Assembly (NCBI RefSeq): GCF_000024005.1
Contig: NC_013132.1
Coordinates: 6,442,001 to 6,506,000, forward strand
Source: Chitinophaga pinensis DSM 2588
GTDB lineage: Bacteria; Bacteroidota; Bacteroidia; Chitinophagales; Chitinophagaceae
DNA: 64,000 nt
Direction of reading: 5' to 3'
The notes below the pieces were generated by a model. The model ran no database searches. It had not been told where the DNA came from and saw nothing but the letters and a program-made list of their open reading frames with translations. Position numbers and translations under genes: made by a program. Positions 24,784 to 36,300 of this stretch are shown here, piece after piece. Each line of letters opens with the position of its first letter. Position 1 is the first letter of the stretch.

Positions 24784-25950
24784 TTAAGGTTGTGGAGCGA
24801 ATCTGCTCCTGATAAAATCTATCAGCATCTCTGATGAATACTCTCTACAGGGCAGAAGATCTCCTGTATATTTTCTTTCTTCTTCACTTAAATCTCCCAG
24901 CAAAACGGCATCTTTATGACCGTTACGATCTTTTAAAACAAGACACTGAATAAGCGGAGACTTTCCCCACCACTGATCTGCCGTTTCATTATCTCCCTGA
25001 TACACACCTGTGTAGGTAATCATTAAAGGTATTTTTTCTGCTACTGCTGAGGTCCTTGAAAAGTAATTATACATACCGGATGCACAATGCAGAAGTCCCG
25101 TACAGGGTCCTAAAATGAGCGAGGTGCGGTCAGCGCTGAGGATACACAAATCTTTTCTCAATCCCAGTCCGGTTGAAAATATCATTTTACTGAACTGTTC
25201 CTTTGTTAACCATTCCTGATAAAATTCTGCCTTGCCGACACTTCCTTCATCAAAGACCAGCACTTTCGTTTTATGAAGACTTAACAGATAGACCAATACG
25301 TCGAAATAGACGTCTGTTCTCAATAGTTTCTCCTTTTTGGATGCAGTGTCCACGACAACGACGAGGCGTTCATCCTTATCCAGCCCCTTACCCGACAACC
25401 ATTGATTCCCCCATGTTCTCTCCTCCTGAGAAAGATAAATTTCATATGGACGATTGACCATAACGCTGGCGGCATATTCCACCATTTTCTTATTCACAGG
25501 GAATGCTGTCCTCAAATCATCTGTTACCCGTAAAATATAGGCAGTAATGGAAAAAACGGCCAGATCAAGCAGTCCACCCGAAATAAGGGGGCCGTATTTT
25601 TCCTGTAAAAAGTGCATAAAGGCGACTTCATCATAAGTTGCGCACAGCACGACATCTATTTCAGAAAAGTCAATTTCCTCCCAGGTTAAGTTATAAAGAT
25701 GATCTACATGCGGATTATTCTTCAACAGATTTTTATATAATTCCAGGTATTTACTGTTAAGACAGTTAATACTGATCGAGGCATTGGCAAAAAACTGCCT
25801 GCATATTTTCAGCTGATCAAACTTAAGGCAGGTATCCCCTATGAAAAACTCCTGTTCTTCATAAAGAATGAGCACGTTTCTCACCTCTTCAATACGCAGG
25901 TCTTCATTGTACCTGCAGATCTGGCTGAAAGTGTCTACTACATTTTCCAT
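24784..25950 (-). CDS. GT9-like (heptosyltransferase-type) glycosyltransferase
   Basis: The 388-residue protein has a two-domain GT-B appearance. The N-terminal half has strands VRNVLILYEEQEFFIGD and ASISINCLNSKYLELY. The C-terminal half carries ERLVVVVDTASKKEKLLRTD, VLVFDEGS and, most telling, SLILGPCTGLLHCASG, close to the (G)(P/N)D(T/S)G..H.A motif of GT9 heptosyltransferases. Here the usual Asp of that motif is replaced by Cys. GT9 enzymes normally build lipopolysaccharide core, so presence within an NRPS operon is unexpected. The gene lies 23 bp downstream of the GT4-like gene and 12 bp upstream of the next. The fold call is reasonable; activity may have changed. Confidence 0.65.
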   Translation of the reverse strand: MENVVDTFSQICRYNEDLRIEEVRNVLILYEEQEFFIGDTCLKFDQLKICRQFFANASISINCLNSKYLELYKNLLKNNPHVDHLYNLTWEEIDFSEIDVVLCATYDEVAFMHFLQEKYGPLISGGLLDLAVFSITAYILRVTDDLRTAFPVNKKMVEYAASVMVNRPYEIYLSQEERTWGNQWLSGKGLDKDERLVVVVDTASKKEKLLRTDVYFDVLVYLLSLHKTKVLVFDEGSVGKAEFYQEWLTKEQFSKMIFSTGLGLRKDLCILSADRTSLILGPCTGLLHCASGMYNYFSRTSAVAEKIPLMITYTGVYQGDNETADQWWGKSPLIQCLVLKDRNGHKDAVLLGDLSEEERKYTGDLLPCREYSSEMLIDFIRSRFAPQP

Positions 25951-25973
25951 GCTACAGATGATTTACCGGGTAT

Positions 25974-26858
25974 CTATATTCTGTTAATCTCATAGAGGAA
26001 TTTTTCCCGGAAGCTCCTGTCGGCTTCCAGAAAAGAATATCTGTTCCGTGCGCCTATTTCCGGAAGATCTTCCCTTTGCGACAATTTATTTAATACTTCG
26101 ATGATGGAAGACGGCTTCACCGATACTGATGCGCCCAGTCTGTCACAAAAACCACTTGCCTGGTGTATAGGCACCAGAAAATCCGTGGCTATTTCATTCA
26201 TCGGAGGAAAATCGGTGCTGACTACCACTGCCCCGCAGGACCTGGCTTCATTGATACAATGCCCGAAACCCTCTGCCTGAGAGGGATAAATATGAATCAG
26301 GCATTCATTTCTCAGTCTGTTATATTCCTGCTCCGGTAATAACTTTTCATACATGATAACATTATCTCCGCTGGAAGCATACTTTTCGCTTATCAGGTGG
26401 ATCTTAGGCAGTTTGCTGGTCTCCCAGGCTGACACGACAAACTGTGTTCCTTTGGCCTGAGACTTTCCCTGGGAATGAAAATATTCCGGTTTCTTCTCAC
26501 ACTCGATGTAACAGTCAAGAGAGGTAAAGCCTGTATAAGTCACATTGCTGTGGTAAGCACTGAAGATTTTCTGTGCATAAAATGTCTTACAGAAAATAAC
26601 ATCAAACCGGTGCATGAATGGTAACCATCTTTTATAGAACCATTCCTGGTTAGGAATAAGAATATTCTTCCTTCCAAAATATCTCTTATCGACAATCTCA
26701 GTGAAGATAGAGATATCATTATCCTTGTGAAGCGGGACATATTCGTCAATGCTTCTGAAATCCGTTCTTATACTATTCCGGGTCAACAGGTCGACCAGTA
26801 GCTTCTTATCTTTTTCAAGTCCTACTCCATTTTCTCTACCTACTATCGTTACGTGCAT
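25974..26858 (-). CDS. GT4-like glycosyltransferase
   Basis: The 294-residue protein shows the C-terminal nucleotide-sugar-binding half of a GT-B glycosyltransferase. ECLIHIYPSQAEGFGHCINEA is the E-rich motif region of GT4, followed by CGAVVVSTDFPPMNEI. The N-terminal half (VTIVGRENGVGLEKDKKLLV to VIFCKTFYAQKIFSAY) is shorter than usual. Total length is about 60-80 residues shorter than common GT4 enzymes. It is embedded in the operon, 11 bp after the dioxygenase and 23 bp before the GT9-like gene. Retaining sugar transfer to the NRPS product or an associated carrier is the likely role, with donor unknown. Confidence 0.8.
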   Translation of the reverse strand: MHVTIVGRENGVGLEKDKKLLVDLLTRNSIRTDFRSIDEYVPLHKDNDISIFTEIVDKRYFGRKNILIPNQEWFYKRWLPFMHRFDVIFCKTFYAQKIFSAYHSNVTYTGFTSLDCYIECEKKPEYFHSQGKSQAKGTQFVVSAWETSKLPKIHLISEKYASSGDNVIMYEKLLPEQEYNRLRNECLIHIYPSQAEGFGHCINEARSCGAVVVSTDFPPMNEIATDFLVPIHQASGFCDRLGASVSVKPSSIIEVLNKLSQREDLPEIGARNRYSFLEADRSFREKFLYEINRI

Positions 26859-26869
26859 ATTTTTGTTTT

Positions 26870-27739
26870 TTATTTTGAGGCATATTTATTCAGTATAATA
26901 TCATCTTCTGTTGCAGCGACAGGTATGAACGAGCGGCTGGCTATAAAAGACGGACGGGGAGAAGCCATGTCAGGCAGGGTGTTGTTCATACTGTTATAGG
27001 TAATGAGGAAAGTATGCCGGTCCCAGGGCGAAAGATTATTGGCGGAAGCGTGGAAGATATTACCGTGGAAGAACAATACAGATCCTGCACGCCCTTTTAC
27101 TGATGTGATACCCTTATTTACCGCCCATTTGAGTATTGTTTTCTTTTCCAGTGTATATTTAAGATCTGTGGTCAGGGCCGACATATAGGAGGTACTTTTA
27201 CGATATTCTCTGAACCATTTATCTGTATCGCCCGCAATGTCCACTTCTTCATCTACTTCAATTGTACCCGCATCATGTGATCCGGGGATGACGAGCAGGG
27301 GTGCATTAAATTCTGTTACATCGTTCAGGAAGATCATCGCAGTAAGTACATCCGGTGCAGGCATACCATCATCACGCTTCCAGAATGTGTAATCCTGGTG
27401 CCATTCCCACCAATCGCCTACCATCGCAGACTTCGTATTTAATTTTGTCTGATGTACATATACCGGTCCGCCGATCAGCTGTTCGGAAGGTTCCACCAGT
27501 CGCCTGAGCGATAACACATCTTTAAACATGGAACTAAAGTTTTCAGGAGCAAAGAAGGACCGGACCATTCCATTCTTTTCCAGTATTCTGTTAGGGCAAT
27601 CGTTCAGGATGACACTGAACATTTCTTCCAGCATCAGATTTGTTTCGCTCCCTGTAAAAACATTCTCCAGCAAAAGGAAACCGTCCTGTGCGTATTGATC
27701 AATTTGTGCTTGTTCGATTCTCATAACGTAAAGGATCAT
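26870..27739 (-). CDS. PhyH-type Fe(II)/2-oxoglutarate dioxygenase (tailoring hydroxylase)
   Basis: The 289-residue protein belongs to the phytanoyl-CoA dioxygenase superfamily. Metal ligands are visible: H114 and D116 in WEWHQDYTFW and distal H230 in SVLFFHGNIFHASANNLS, with 2-oxoglutarate-binding R241 in PWDRHTF. It opens IDQYAQDGFLLLENVF, the family N-terminal helix. All three iron ligands and the Arg are present, so it should be active. In NRPS clusters such enzymes hydroxylate amino acid side chains, free or carrier-bound, for example at the beta carbon of Asn or Asp. With two Asn-like modules present this is a natural guess. The ATG directly abuts the TAA of the upstream GT2 gene; a second Met lies five codons downstream. 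Confidence 0.9.
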   Translation of the reverse strand: MILYVMRIEQAQIDQYAQDGFLLLENVFTGSETNLMLEEMFSVILNDCPNRILEKNGMVRSFFAPENFSSMFKDVLSLRRLVEPSEQLIGGPVYVHQTKLNTKSAMVGDWWEWHQDYTFWKRDDGMPAPDVLTAMIFLNDVTEFNAPLLVIPGSHDAGTIEVDEEVDIAGDTDKWFREYRKSTSYMSALTTDLKYTLEKKTILKWAVNKGITSVKGRAGSVLFFHGNIFHASANNLSPWDRHTFLITYNSMNNTLPDMASPRPSFIASRSFIPVAATEDDIILNKYASK

Positions 27740-28918
27740 TTAGTTAGGGTATATGGTATTACCTGACTCCAGTTTACGGGCATTGCGTGCGATGCGGCTG
27801 GCAGTCTGTTTTCTGGAAAATTCTCTTACAGCACCCATCCACGCCAGATATTCCACTGACATTTTCACAAAAGGGAATGTCAGTATGGAAAATAACTTTC
27901 CCCTTTCCAGCCCGGATACTTCTTCCGGACCGAGAAACAGCAGGTTAATACACCAGGCGATGGTGATCAGATAGATACCGATTGCCGAAATCAGGAAAAA
28001 CTGGAAACTAATGAGACTTGTCATGACTATCAGGGGTAAGACAGACAACAGGAATAATGTAATGACAATATCCAGTAAAGTCCTGACACCCACTCTTGTA
28101 AACTTGGATATCTGACTGAAATAATACTTACGTTCTTTCGCAAAAGTTTCAAGATAACCCAGGTTCCACCTGACGCGTTGCTTAATCAGTGACCTGAATG
28201 ACAAGGGAGGTCTGGTAAGTGTGAGTATACTTTCTTTGTAGATCGTTTTGTAACCCAGCTTCATGCCTATCAGCGTGGCCTCGCGGTCTTCGCCGCTTCT
28301 GAAACCACTATGTTCCTGATAGATCGCAATAAGAACCTCCCTTTTATAACAGGAACCGGCACCCGGCATGACAGGAACGCTTTGTTCTTTGTGATGGAAT
28401 TTATACAATGTCCGTATCAGTGAATATTCCAGCTGCTGAAATCTGAATATTCTGCCGGCGCCCTCGTAGGGCAGCATCCTGAAATAACAGCCCATCAGCG
28501 AGTCATCTTCCCGCAGTGAGACTGAAATATCTTCCATATCCTTGATGCCGACGATATCGGTATCAAAGTCCGAAAGAATGATGAATTCATGGCTGATGGA
28601 CAAGATTGTCAGAAAAAGAGCACCCACTTTATTCGCATTAGGGGTAATAGATGCTACATATAATCCACCCGGATGACCGGCGAGAAAAGTCTTCATCTTT
28701 TCCAGGCTGTCGTCCGTAGAACCATCATCTATTATAATCACATCTACGTCTTCCTTTAACGCGGCCGCAACATTGTTGAAGTATGATAAGCGATCCATCA
28801 TCTCACAATGGGAGCTTTCATTATAAACCGGGATCAGGAGCGCACTTTTTTTGCCGGCAGCCGGGGCGGAGCTGATCCATTCTAACCTTACCGAACGCTG
28901 TCTTAATGAGTTTAACAT
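27740..28918 (-). CDS. Membrane GT2 glycosyltransferase
   Basis: The 392-residue protein is a GT2 enzyme. The N-terminal GT-A domain has ALLIPVYNES, VIIIDDGSTDDS (first acidic motif), FIILSDFDTDI (DxD), MPGAGSCYKREVL, SGEDREATL (catalytic-base-like ED) and a QRVRW (Q..RW) motif, typical of processive or polyisoprenoid-type GT2 enzymes. Two or three C-terminal membrane segments follow (TLLDIVITLFLLSVLPLIVM and FLISAIGIYLITIAWCI). The enzyme should act at the inner membrane. It sits directly after the second NRPS (gap 11 bp) and before the dioxygenase (no gap). It may transfer a sugar to the peptide, load a lipid-linked donor, or synthesise a short chain. Family call firm, substrate unknown. 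Confidence 0.9.
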   Translation of the reverse strand: MLNSLRQRSVRLEWISSAPAAGKKSALLIPVYNESSHCEMMDRLSYFNNVAAALKEDVDVIIIDDGSTDDSLEKMKTFLAGHPGGLYVASITPNANKVGALFLTILSISHEFIILSDFDTDIVGIKDMEDISVSLREDDSLMGCYFRMLPYEGAGRIFRFQQLEYSLIRTLYKFHHKEQSVPVMPGAGSCYKREVLIAIYQEHSGFRSGEDREATLIGMKLGYKTIYKESILTLTRPPLSFRSLIKQRVRWNLGYLETFAKERKYYFSQISKFTRVGVRTLLDIVITLFLLSVLPLIVMTSLISFQFFLISAIGIYLITIAWCINLLFLGPEEVSGLERGKLFSILTFPFVKMSVEYLAWMGAVREFSRKQTASRIARNARKLESGNTIYPN

Positions 28919-28929
28919 GGTTTAATTAA

Positions 28930-30324
28930 TTACGACTGTGGAGAATTAACATACAGATCATTGGCTATTTTGCTTATAAAAGCGATGTATTCATTTCCTA
29001 AAGTTGTTATTACCGTATCGTCATACAAACTGGTGTCATATTGTATATCCAGCTCAAGTTTGTCGGAAAATCTATAAAACTGCAGTTGTATATCAAAGGG
29101 AAAGATGAAGTCAAGCTCCTTTCTCCTTGGTCCAGGCTTTAATACCTGCTGTATTTCTTTTAGTTCCGCTGCTGGCAGATAATTACCTGTCAGATCTGCA
29201 TACTGCATATTCAGCTGCCAGAATTTTGTTCCGGTAGTCGTAGCCGGCACGACCATCTCTGTCAATACCTCCATCAGGCTACAGGCCCTGTAATGTCTCA
29301 CATCGTCATTCGCCTGCTGTACTTTCTTTACAATATCAGGGAAAAGGTCCTCCTTATTGAAAACGCTGCGTATCAACTGACTTTTCGCATAGCTGCCGAT
29401 CTGATCTTCTGTGCCTATATAATCCCTACCGAAAACATCCGTACCAATAATGATATCACTCACACCTGTCTTGAGGGATATGAGATATTTAAACGCTGCC
29501 TGTAACAATACGAATGTACTTACCGACAATAGCTTTGAACAGCTGCTGATCTGATCTGTCAGTGCGTTATCAAAAGAGAAGCGCAGTACCTCCGCGACTT
29601 TTTGACGCATGGGGCTTTCTCCTGAAATTTTCCTGCCGGGAAGTATAATGCGTGCGGGCAACGATTGATACAGTGACTGCCAATATTGACGATGTGCCTT
29701 ATAGTGTTTTTGCACATAGCTATATTCATGCGCCAGGAATTCTTTAAACTGATATCGCTGTGCCGGTCTGTCTGGCTCCCTGCCCTCAGCGAATGCCTGA
29801 TAGGCAGCATAAAGATCACTTATCAGCACCTCATTGGACCATACATCGTAGATCACATGATGCACTTTGAGCGATATAATATGTTCATGCTCTGCTGTCC
29901 GGCTGACCCGGAACAGGACCAATGGCCCTTCATGAAAGATAAAACTGTGGCTGAAACAGGTAATAAAATCAGTTATTTCTTCATCCCGTGGCAATCCTCT
30001 GAAGTCACGGAATTCAGGTTCAAAAATTGCCGCATCACGGTCTTCCACCCGCATCATATATCTGCCATCAATCTGGTGGAAAGTAGCGCGCAGACTTTCA
30101 TGGCGGGAAATGAGGTAATAGACCGATTTCCTGAAAGCGTCTCCGTCGAAGTCGCCACTGATTACAAAAGCGCTGAAAATGGTACCGTGGTAGAAATCAA
30201 CCGATTTATATACGCTATCGATATTGTCATTGATCCAGTACTCCTGCGTAAAGGTTATCGGATAGTAGTCGGCGTTCCTGTATCTGACAATATCCTTCTT
30301 ATTCACTTTGCCAGGCATGTTATT
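28930..30324 (-). other. NRPS B terminal condensation domain in place of a thioesterase
   Basis: Begins YYPITFTQEYWINDN and has the active site HHVIYDVWS, with Val where HHxxxDG has Gly. It ends about 10 residues before the stop with no following carrier or TE. It could release the chain by intramolecular ester or amide formation, or by coupling to an external amine or alcohol. Confidence 0.7.
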
Positions 30325-33300
30325 ATCTCCTGCTTCAACCTCGGCGATCCTCGCCGCGAATGATTGAATGGTCGGATGCAGGAAAAAGTCCTTCATATCC
30401 AATAACACATTGAATTTTTTGTGTACTGCGCTGATAAGACGCATGGCTTTCAGACTATGTCCACCGAGTTCAAAAAAGTTATCGGTCGTACTGTTTATTT
30501 TCACATGCAGTAAATCTTCCCATATTGACAACAACGTTGCTTCTGTTTCATTTACAGGCGCGAGGTTAGCGACAATATCCATTGAATTTACAGACATGTC
30601 GGCCAATGCTTGTTTATCCAGTTTACCACTTACCGTAAGTGGTAAGTCAGTTAGTCTGGTCAGGCGGACAGGTATCATATAGGCCGGCAGTCTGAGTTTG
30701 AGGAAAGAGATAATGTCCTGCTGCTCTATTGGCTGAGTACTTACAATGTAGGCGTGCAGAAGTTTATCGCCCTCTTCAACCTCCAGGGCAATTATCCTTG
30801 CCTGTTCTATCCCCGGCATTTCCAGCAATACACTTTCAATCTCGCCTGGTTCTATCCGGAAACCTCTTACTTTGATCTGTTCATCGGACCTTCCCAGCAT
30901 TTCGACATTACCATCATATAACCAGCGCCCTATATCTCCTGTCCTGTATATCCTTCCTCCATCAACTGTACTGAACGGATTTTTGATAAACTTTTCTCTG
31001 GTCAGCTCCGGCCTGTTCAGATAACCACGGGCAACCTGCGCACCTCCGATATATATTTCACCGGCTATACCCAGCGGCACTGGCCGGAGATGTTTATCGA
31101 GAATATAGATCTGAACATTATCCAATGGTTTACCTATTGTGATATGACCATTGCTGTGAACAGGCGATGCGGATAAGGTGGCTGCAACGGTATTTTCAGT
31201 GGGACCGTATGCATTTATCAGGCGTATTCCCTTTTGTTGTACTATATATGCCTGTTGCCTGCTTAGCATTTCACCCGCAGACACCACTGTTTCAAGGCTC
31301 AGTGTTCTGTCCGTAATGCTGGATTGATAACTCGGTGGGATCGTCAGCATATTAACCTTGTTCTCTTCCAACACTTCACACAACTTTGCCGGATTGACAA
31401 GCAATTCTGCCGGTCCCAGAATCAGCCGTCCACCGTTCATGAGCGTGCAAAATATCTCATAACAGGATGCATCAAATCCGATAGAAGCAAACTGAAAGGC
31501 GATCGTTCGCTGCCCGATACCTAACAGTGAAGCCTGGTTATGTACAAGATTCACTACTCCCCTATGTTCTATCAGCACACCTTTAGGCAATCCTGTCGAG
31601 CCGGAAGTATAAATCACATATGCCAGGTGATGGGGACGAAGTGAGATTTCCGGAGGCGTAACAGGAAATCCGGCCAGCATAGCATTGGCATTATCAGATG
31701 ATACCGTATGAAGAATCCCCGCATTTTTCAACAACTCACTGCCGGCAGCATCAGTAATGGCGACATTACTCTGGATATCAGTCAACATATTCATAATCCT
31801 TCTGGCAGGATAGGCTGTATCGATCGGTACATATGCAGCACCCGCCTTAAGTATCCCCAGAATCCCTACTATCATATCTATCGAACGCCTGATATACACC
31901 GGTACAAGCGTATCCTCCTTCACCCCGAGTGTTCTCAGATAATGCGCCAGGCGATTACTACGTATATCGAGCTCCTGATAACTCAATTGCTCGTTTCCAA
32001 ACACCAATGCGATATTGTCAGGAATCGCAGCCACCTGTTCTTCAAACAGTTCAACCAATGTCTTATCTGGATACACGGCTGTTTGCGCATTAAACGTCTT
32101 CAGTAATTGCTTTTCCTCTTCTTCGCCGGCCATCTTTAATAAGCTCAGCGGAGTTGTTGTATCATCCAGCACAGACGACATCAATTGCTCAAAATGCTGC
32201 AACAAACGATCTATTGTGTCTTCATGATACAAATCTGTACAGTAAACTGCATTTAGCTGCAATGCATCCTGCTGTTGAGTAATATGCATCGTCAGATCAA
32301 ATTGAGAGGTGATCTGACTGGTGTTTTCTTCTGTGACTCTGCCTTCTCCAAGTGACAGATCTTCTGATGCCGGTGTATTCAGGAGCACAAGCATTACCTG
32401 GAATACCGGTGTACGGCTCAGGTCACGGGGTATACCCAACGCCTCCACCACTTTCTCAAAAGGAACATCCTGGTGCGCAAAAGCATTCAGTGTATTTTCC
32501 TTCACGCTTTGCAGGAAACTGGTAAAAGACGGATCACCGGCAAGATCACTGCGCAGCACCAGGGTATTGACAAAAAATCCGATCAGACCTTCTGTTTCCT
32601 GCTGATGACGGCCAGCAACAGGCGTCCCTATGCAAAGGTCTGTCTGACCACTATAGCGATATAGCAATACTTTAAATATGGCCTCCAGCAACATAAACAA
32701 CGTCACTCCTTCCTGATGGCATAAGGCTTCCAGCCGACTGGTCAGACTTTTGCCTATCCTTCTGCTTCTTACCCCACCACGGATACTTTGTTCGGCAGGC
32801 CTGATATAGTCGGTCGGCAATTCAAGCGCCTGGACTCCGGAGAGTCGTTCAGACCAGTAAGACAAACGATCTGATAATATTTCTCCTGAGAGATAAGCAC
32901 GTTGCCATATGGCGTAATCTGCGTACTGTACACTCAACGGCGCCAGCGAAGCAACACGCCCCTCACGGATGCTATTATACAGTGTGATCAGTTCCCTGAC
33001 CAATAAACTGATAGACCATCCATCAAAGGCAATATGATGTATCACTACGATGAGCACATGTGCTGCCGGTGATTGACGGACAAGACTGACGCGCAACATA
33101 TAATCTGCAGAGAGATCAAAAGGATCAAGTGTGCGGGATGCTGTAAATGAAGTCAGATCGTGTCCTTCACTTATCAATTTATCCTCTTCGGCATATTCCA
33201 TCTGCCAGTCCGCCGCAGATAATATTTCCTGATATCCAACACCCTCTTCTTCCCTGATCACGGTCCGCAACACCTCATGTCGCTCAAGGATAGAACGGAA

Positions 33301-36300
33301 AGAACTTGACAGGGCATCCTGGTCCAGCTCCCCTTCCAGGCGGAAGACCCACGGCATGTGGTATTGCAGACTGCCCTGAAGACGGTCGATGAACCATAAG
33401 CGCTCCTGTGCAAAGGATAAAGGAATACGACCAGGACGCTCCACTACCTGTAAGGTGGGCAGCGTTGGCACAGAGGACAGTGCAGACAACCGGGTAGCAA
33501 GCCCTTCTATCGTCGGGTTATCAAAGATCTCACGGATACCTACTTCACATGATAACGCTTTACGGATGGCAGATATCACCCGGATCGCCAGCAAGGAGTG
33601 ACCTCCCAGTTCAAAGAAATTGTCATTTATGCCCAGACCAGATACATCCAGCAGCTCTTCCCAGATGGCTGCCAGCTGACGCTCCAGCTCTGTACGCGGT
33701 GCAATATGGCTATCGACAGTCGTTATTGCCACATCCAGCAACGATAACTGCACCCGATCTACCTTTCCGTTCCTGGTAAGCGGTAATTGCTCCAGCACGA
33801 CCACATGAGCTGGTACCATATGCTCCGGCAAATGACTGCGCAGATATGATAACAGTTCCGCCTTATCCGGTGTACCTGTCACATACGCGATCAGCTGTTT
33901 ATTGCCCGCCGCATCTTCATGCACCACTACCACACAGGCTGATACACCAGCACCTGCTGACAATACCACTTCTATTTCTCCCGGTTCTATGCGATAACCG
34001 CGGATCTTCACCTGGTTGTCGGAACGACCAAGGAAAGCAATTGTGCCATCTGGCAGCCAGCGCCCAAGATCTCCTGTACGATAAAGACGACTTCCGGGTA
34101 ATCCACTGAACGGATCTGCTATAAATTTCTCTGCCGTCTGTTTTATATCATGATGGTAACCATCACTCACACCGGCTCCCCCTACATACAATTCTCCACG
34201 GACCCCTATACCACATAAACTACCATATTCATCCAGGATGTAAGCCGTACGGTGATCCAGCGGACGGCCTATCGGTATAGGACGGTCCGATGCTACTTCC
34301 TCTATCCGGTAGCTCAATGAAAACGTCGTATTCTCTGTTGGGCCATATCCGTTGATGATGGTCAGATCCGGATAAGCAGATCTCACTTTCGCGATGTGTA
34401 TGATTGATAATTTATCCCCACCTACAAGGATTGTCTTTAATCCTTTAAATAAATCCAGGTCTGCCTCTACCAGCTGATTGAACCAGCCGGCGGTGAACCA
34501 CATCATCGTTATGCTATGACGCCGGATTGCTGACTTCAGTAATATTACATCCAAAAGCACCTCTTCACTACACAATACCAATCGTCCGCCATTCAGCAGC
34601 ATGCCCCAGTATTCGAATGTAGACGCGTCAAAGGATGGAGAACCTGTTGACAATATTGTTTCTTCTTCCGAAAGGCTTACATAACCCACATTTCTGACAA
34701 GACTTGTCACATTACGGTGTGTTACCTTCACTCCTTTTGGAACGCCGGTTGAACCGGAGGTGTACATTACATAAGCGATCGAATCGGCCCGCTGTACAAC
34801 TGGCAAACCCGTCACGGCATAATCGGATTGCAGCAACGGTAATAGCTGGTCTTCCGTCAGTACGATGCGCAGCTCACTGTCTGAAAACATATAGGCACGA
34901 CGTTCTTCCGGATAGGATGGGTCTACCGGCACATAAACGCCGCCCGCCTTCACGATGCCCAGCATACCTATGATCAGCAAGGCACTTCGCTCCATGCTCA
35001 GACCCACCGCCTCACCAGACTGTACACCCTGTGATAACAGATAATGTCCGACCTGGTTACTACGTTCGTCCAGTTCCCGATAACTCATCCGCTCTTCTTC
35101 AAATTCAAGGGCTATCGCATCCGGATGCGCACATACCTGTGCCGAAAACAGGGTTATTAATGTCTCCTCAGCGTCGTATGAAGCGCTCCGGTCATTAAAG
35201 GTATCCAACAGCAACACTGATTCCTCCTCACCCAGCATATTCAACTGCGCTACCGGTGTGGTAATATCTGACAATACAGCTTCCAGTAACTCCTCATAAT
35301 GATGCAGCAAACCATGCATCGTCTCCGCACGGTAAAGATCACTTTTATAAACAAGGCTCAGGTGAAGGCCATAGGACGATTCTGTTACATTCAGCATCAG
35401 CTCAAATTCTGAGGTAATGTTACCTGTAGATAGTCCATGTAATTGCAGATCACCCAGGTCCAGCGCACCACTTTCAGGTGCATTCTGTAACACCAGTACA
35501 GCCTGAAATAAAGCATTCCGGCTTCGGTCACGGGACAGGCCCAGCACTTCTACTACCTTTTCAAATGGTACGTCCTGATGTGCATAGGCTGCCAGGGTGG
35601 TTTCCTTTACCTGCTGAAGGAAACTCACAAATGAAGGATTCCCTTCCAGATCACTACGCAGGGCTAACATGTTAACAAAAAAGCCGATCAGGCCTTCTAC
35701 TTCCTGCTGATGACGACCTGCAATAGAGCTGCCTACACAGATGTCGGTCTGACCACTGTAACGGTATAACAATACCTTAAACACGCCCTGTAATAACATA
35801 AACAGGGTTACGCCCTCCCGCTGGCACAACGCATCCAGCCGGTCAGCCTGTAAACGGCTGATCGTTTTAGATACCATTCCGCCACGAATGCTCTGTTCCG
35901 CAGGGCGTACATAGTCCGTCGGCAGTTCCAGCACAGGTACGCCGGCAAGATGTGTCGCCCAGTAAGAAAGACGGTCCGATAAGGTATCACCTGACAACCA
36001 GGATCGCTGCCAGATGGCATAATCTGCATATTGCACAGGTAAAACCGGTAATACGGGTTGCGCTCCTTCCCGGATACTGCGGTAAAGCTCTACCAGTTCT
36101 CCTACCAGCAGACCAATTGACCATCCGTCAAAAGCAATATGGTGTAATAATATGATTAGTACGTGTGATGTCGGTGACTGATGGACCAGCGTAACACGCA
36201 GCATATAATCCGAAGAAAGGTCGAATGAATGAAGAACTCGCGATTGTATTAATGCGGATATGGAAGATGGATCTGCTGATATGGTATATTCCATCTGCCA

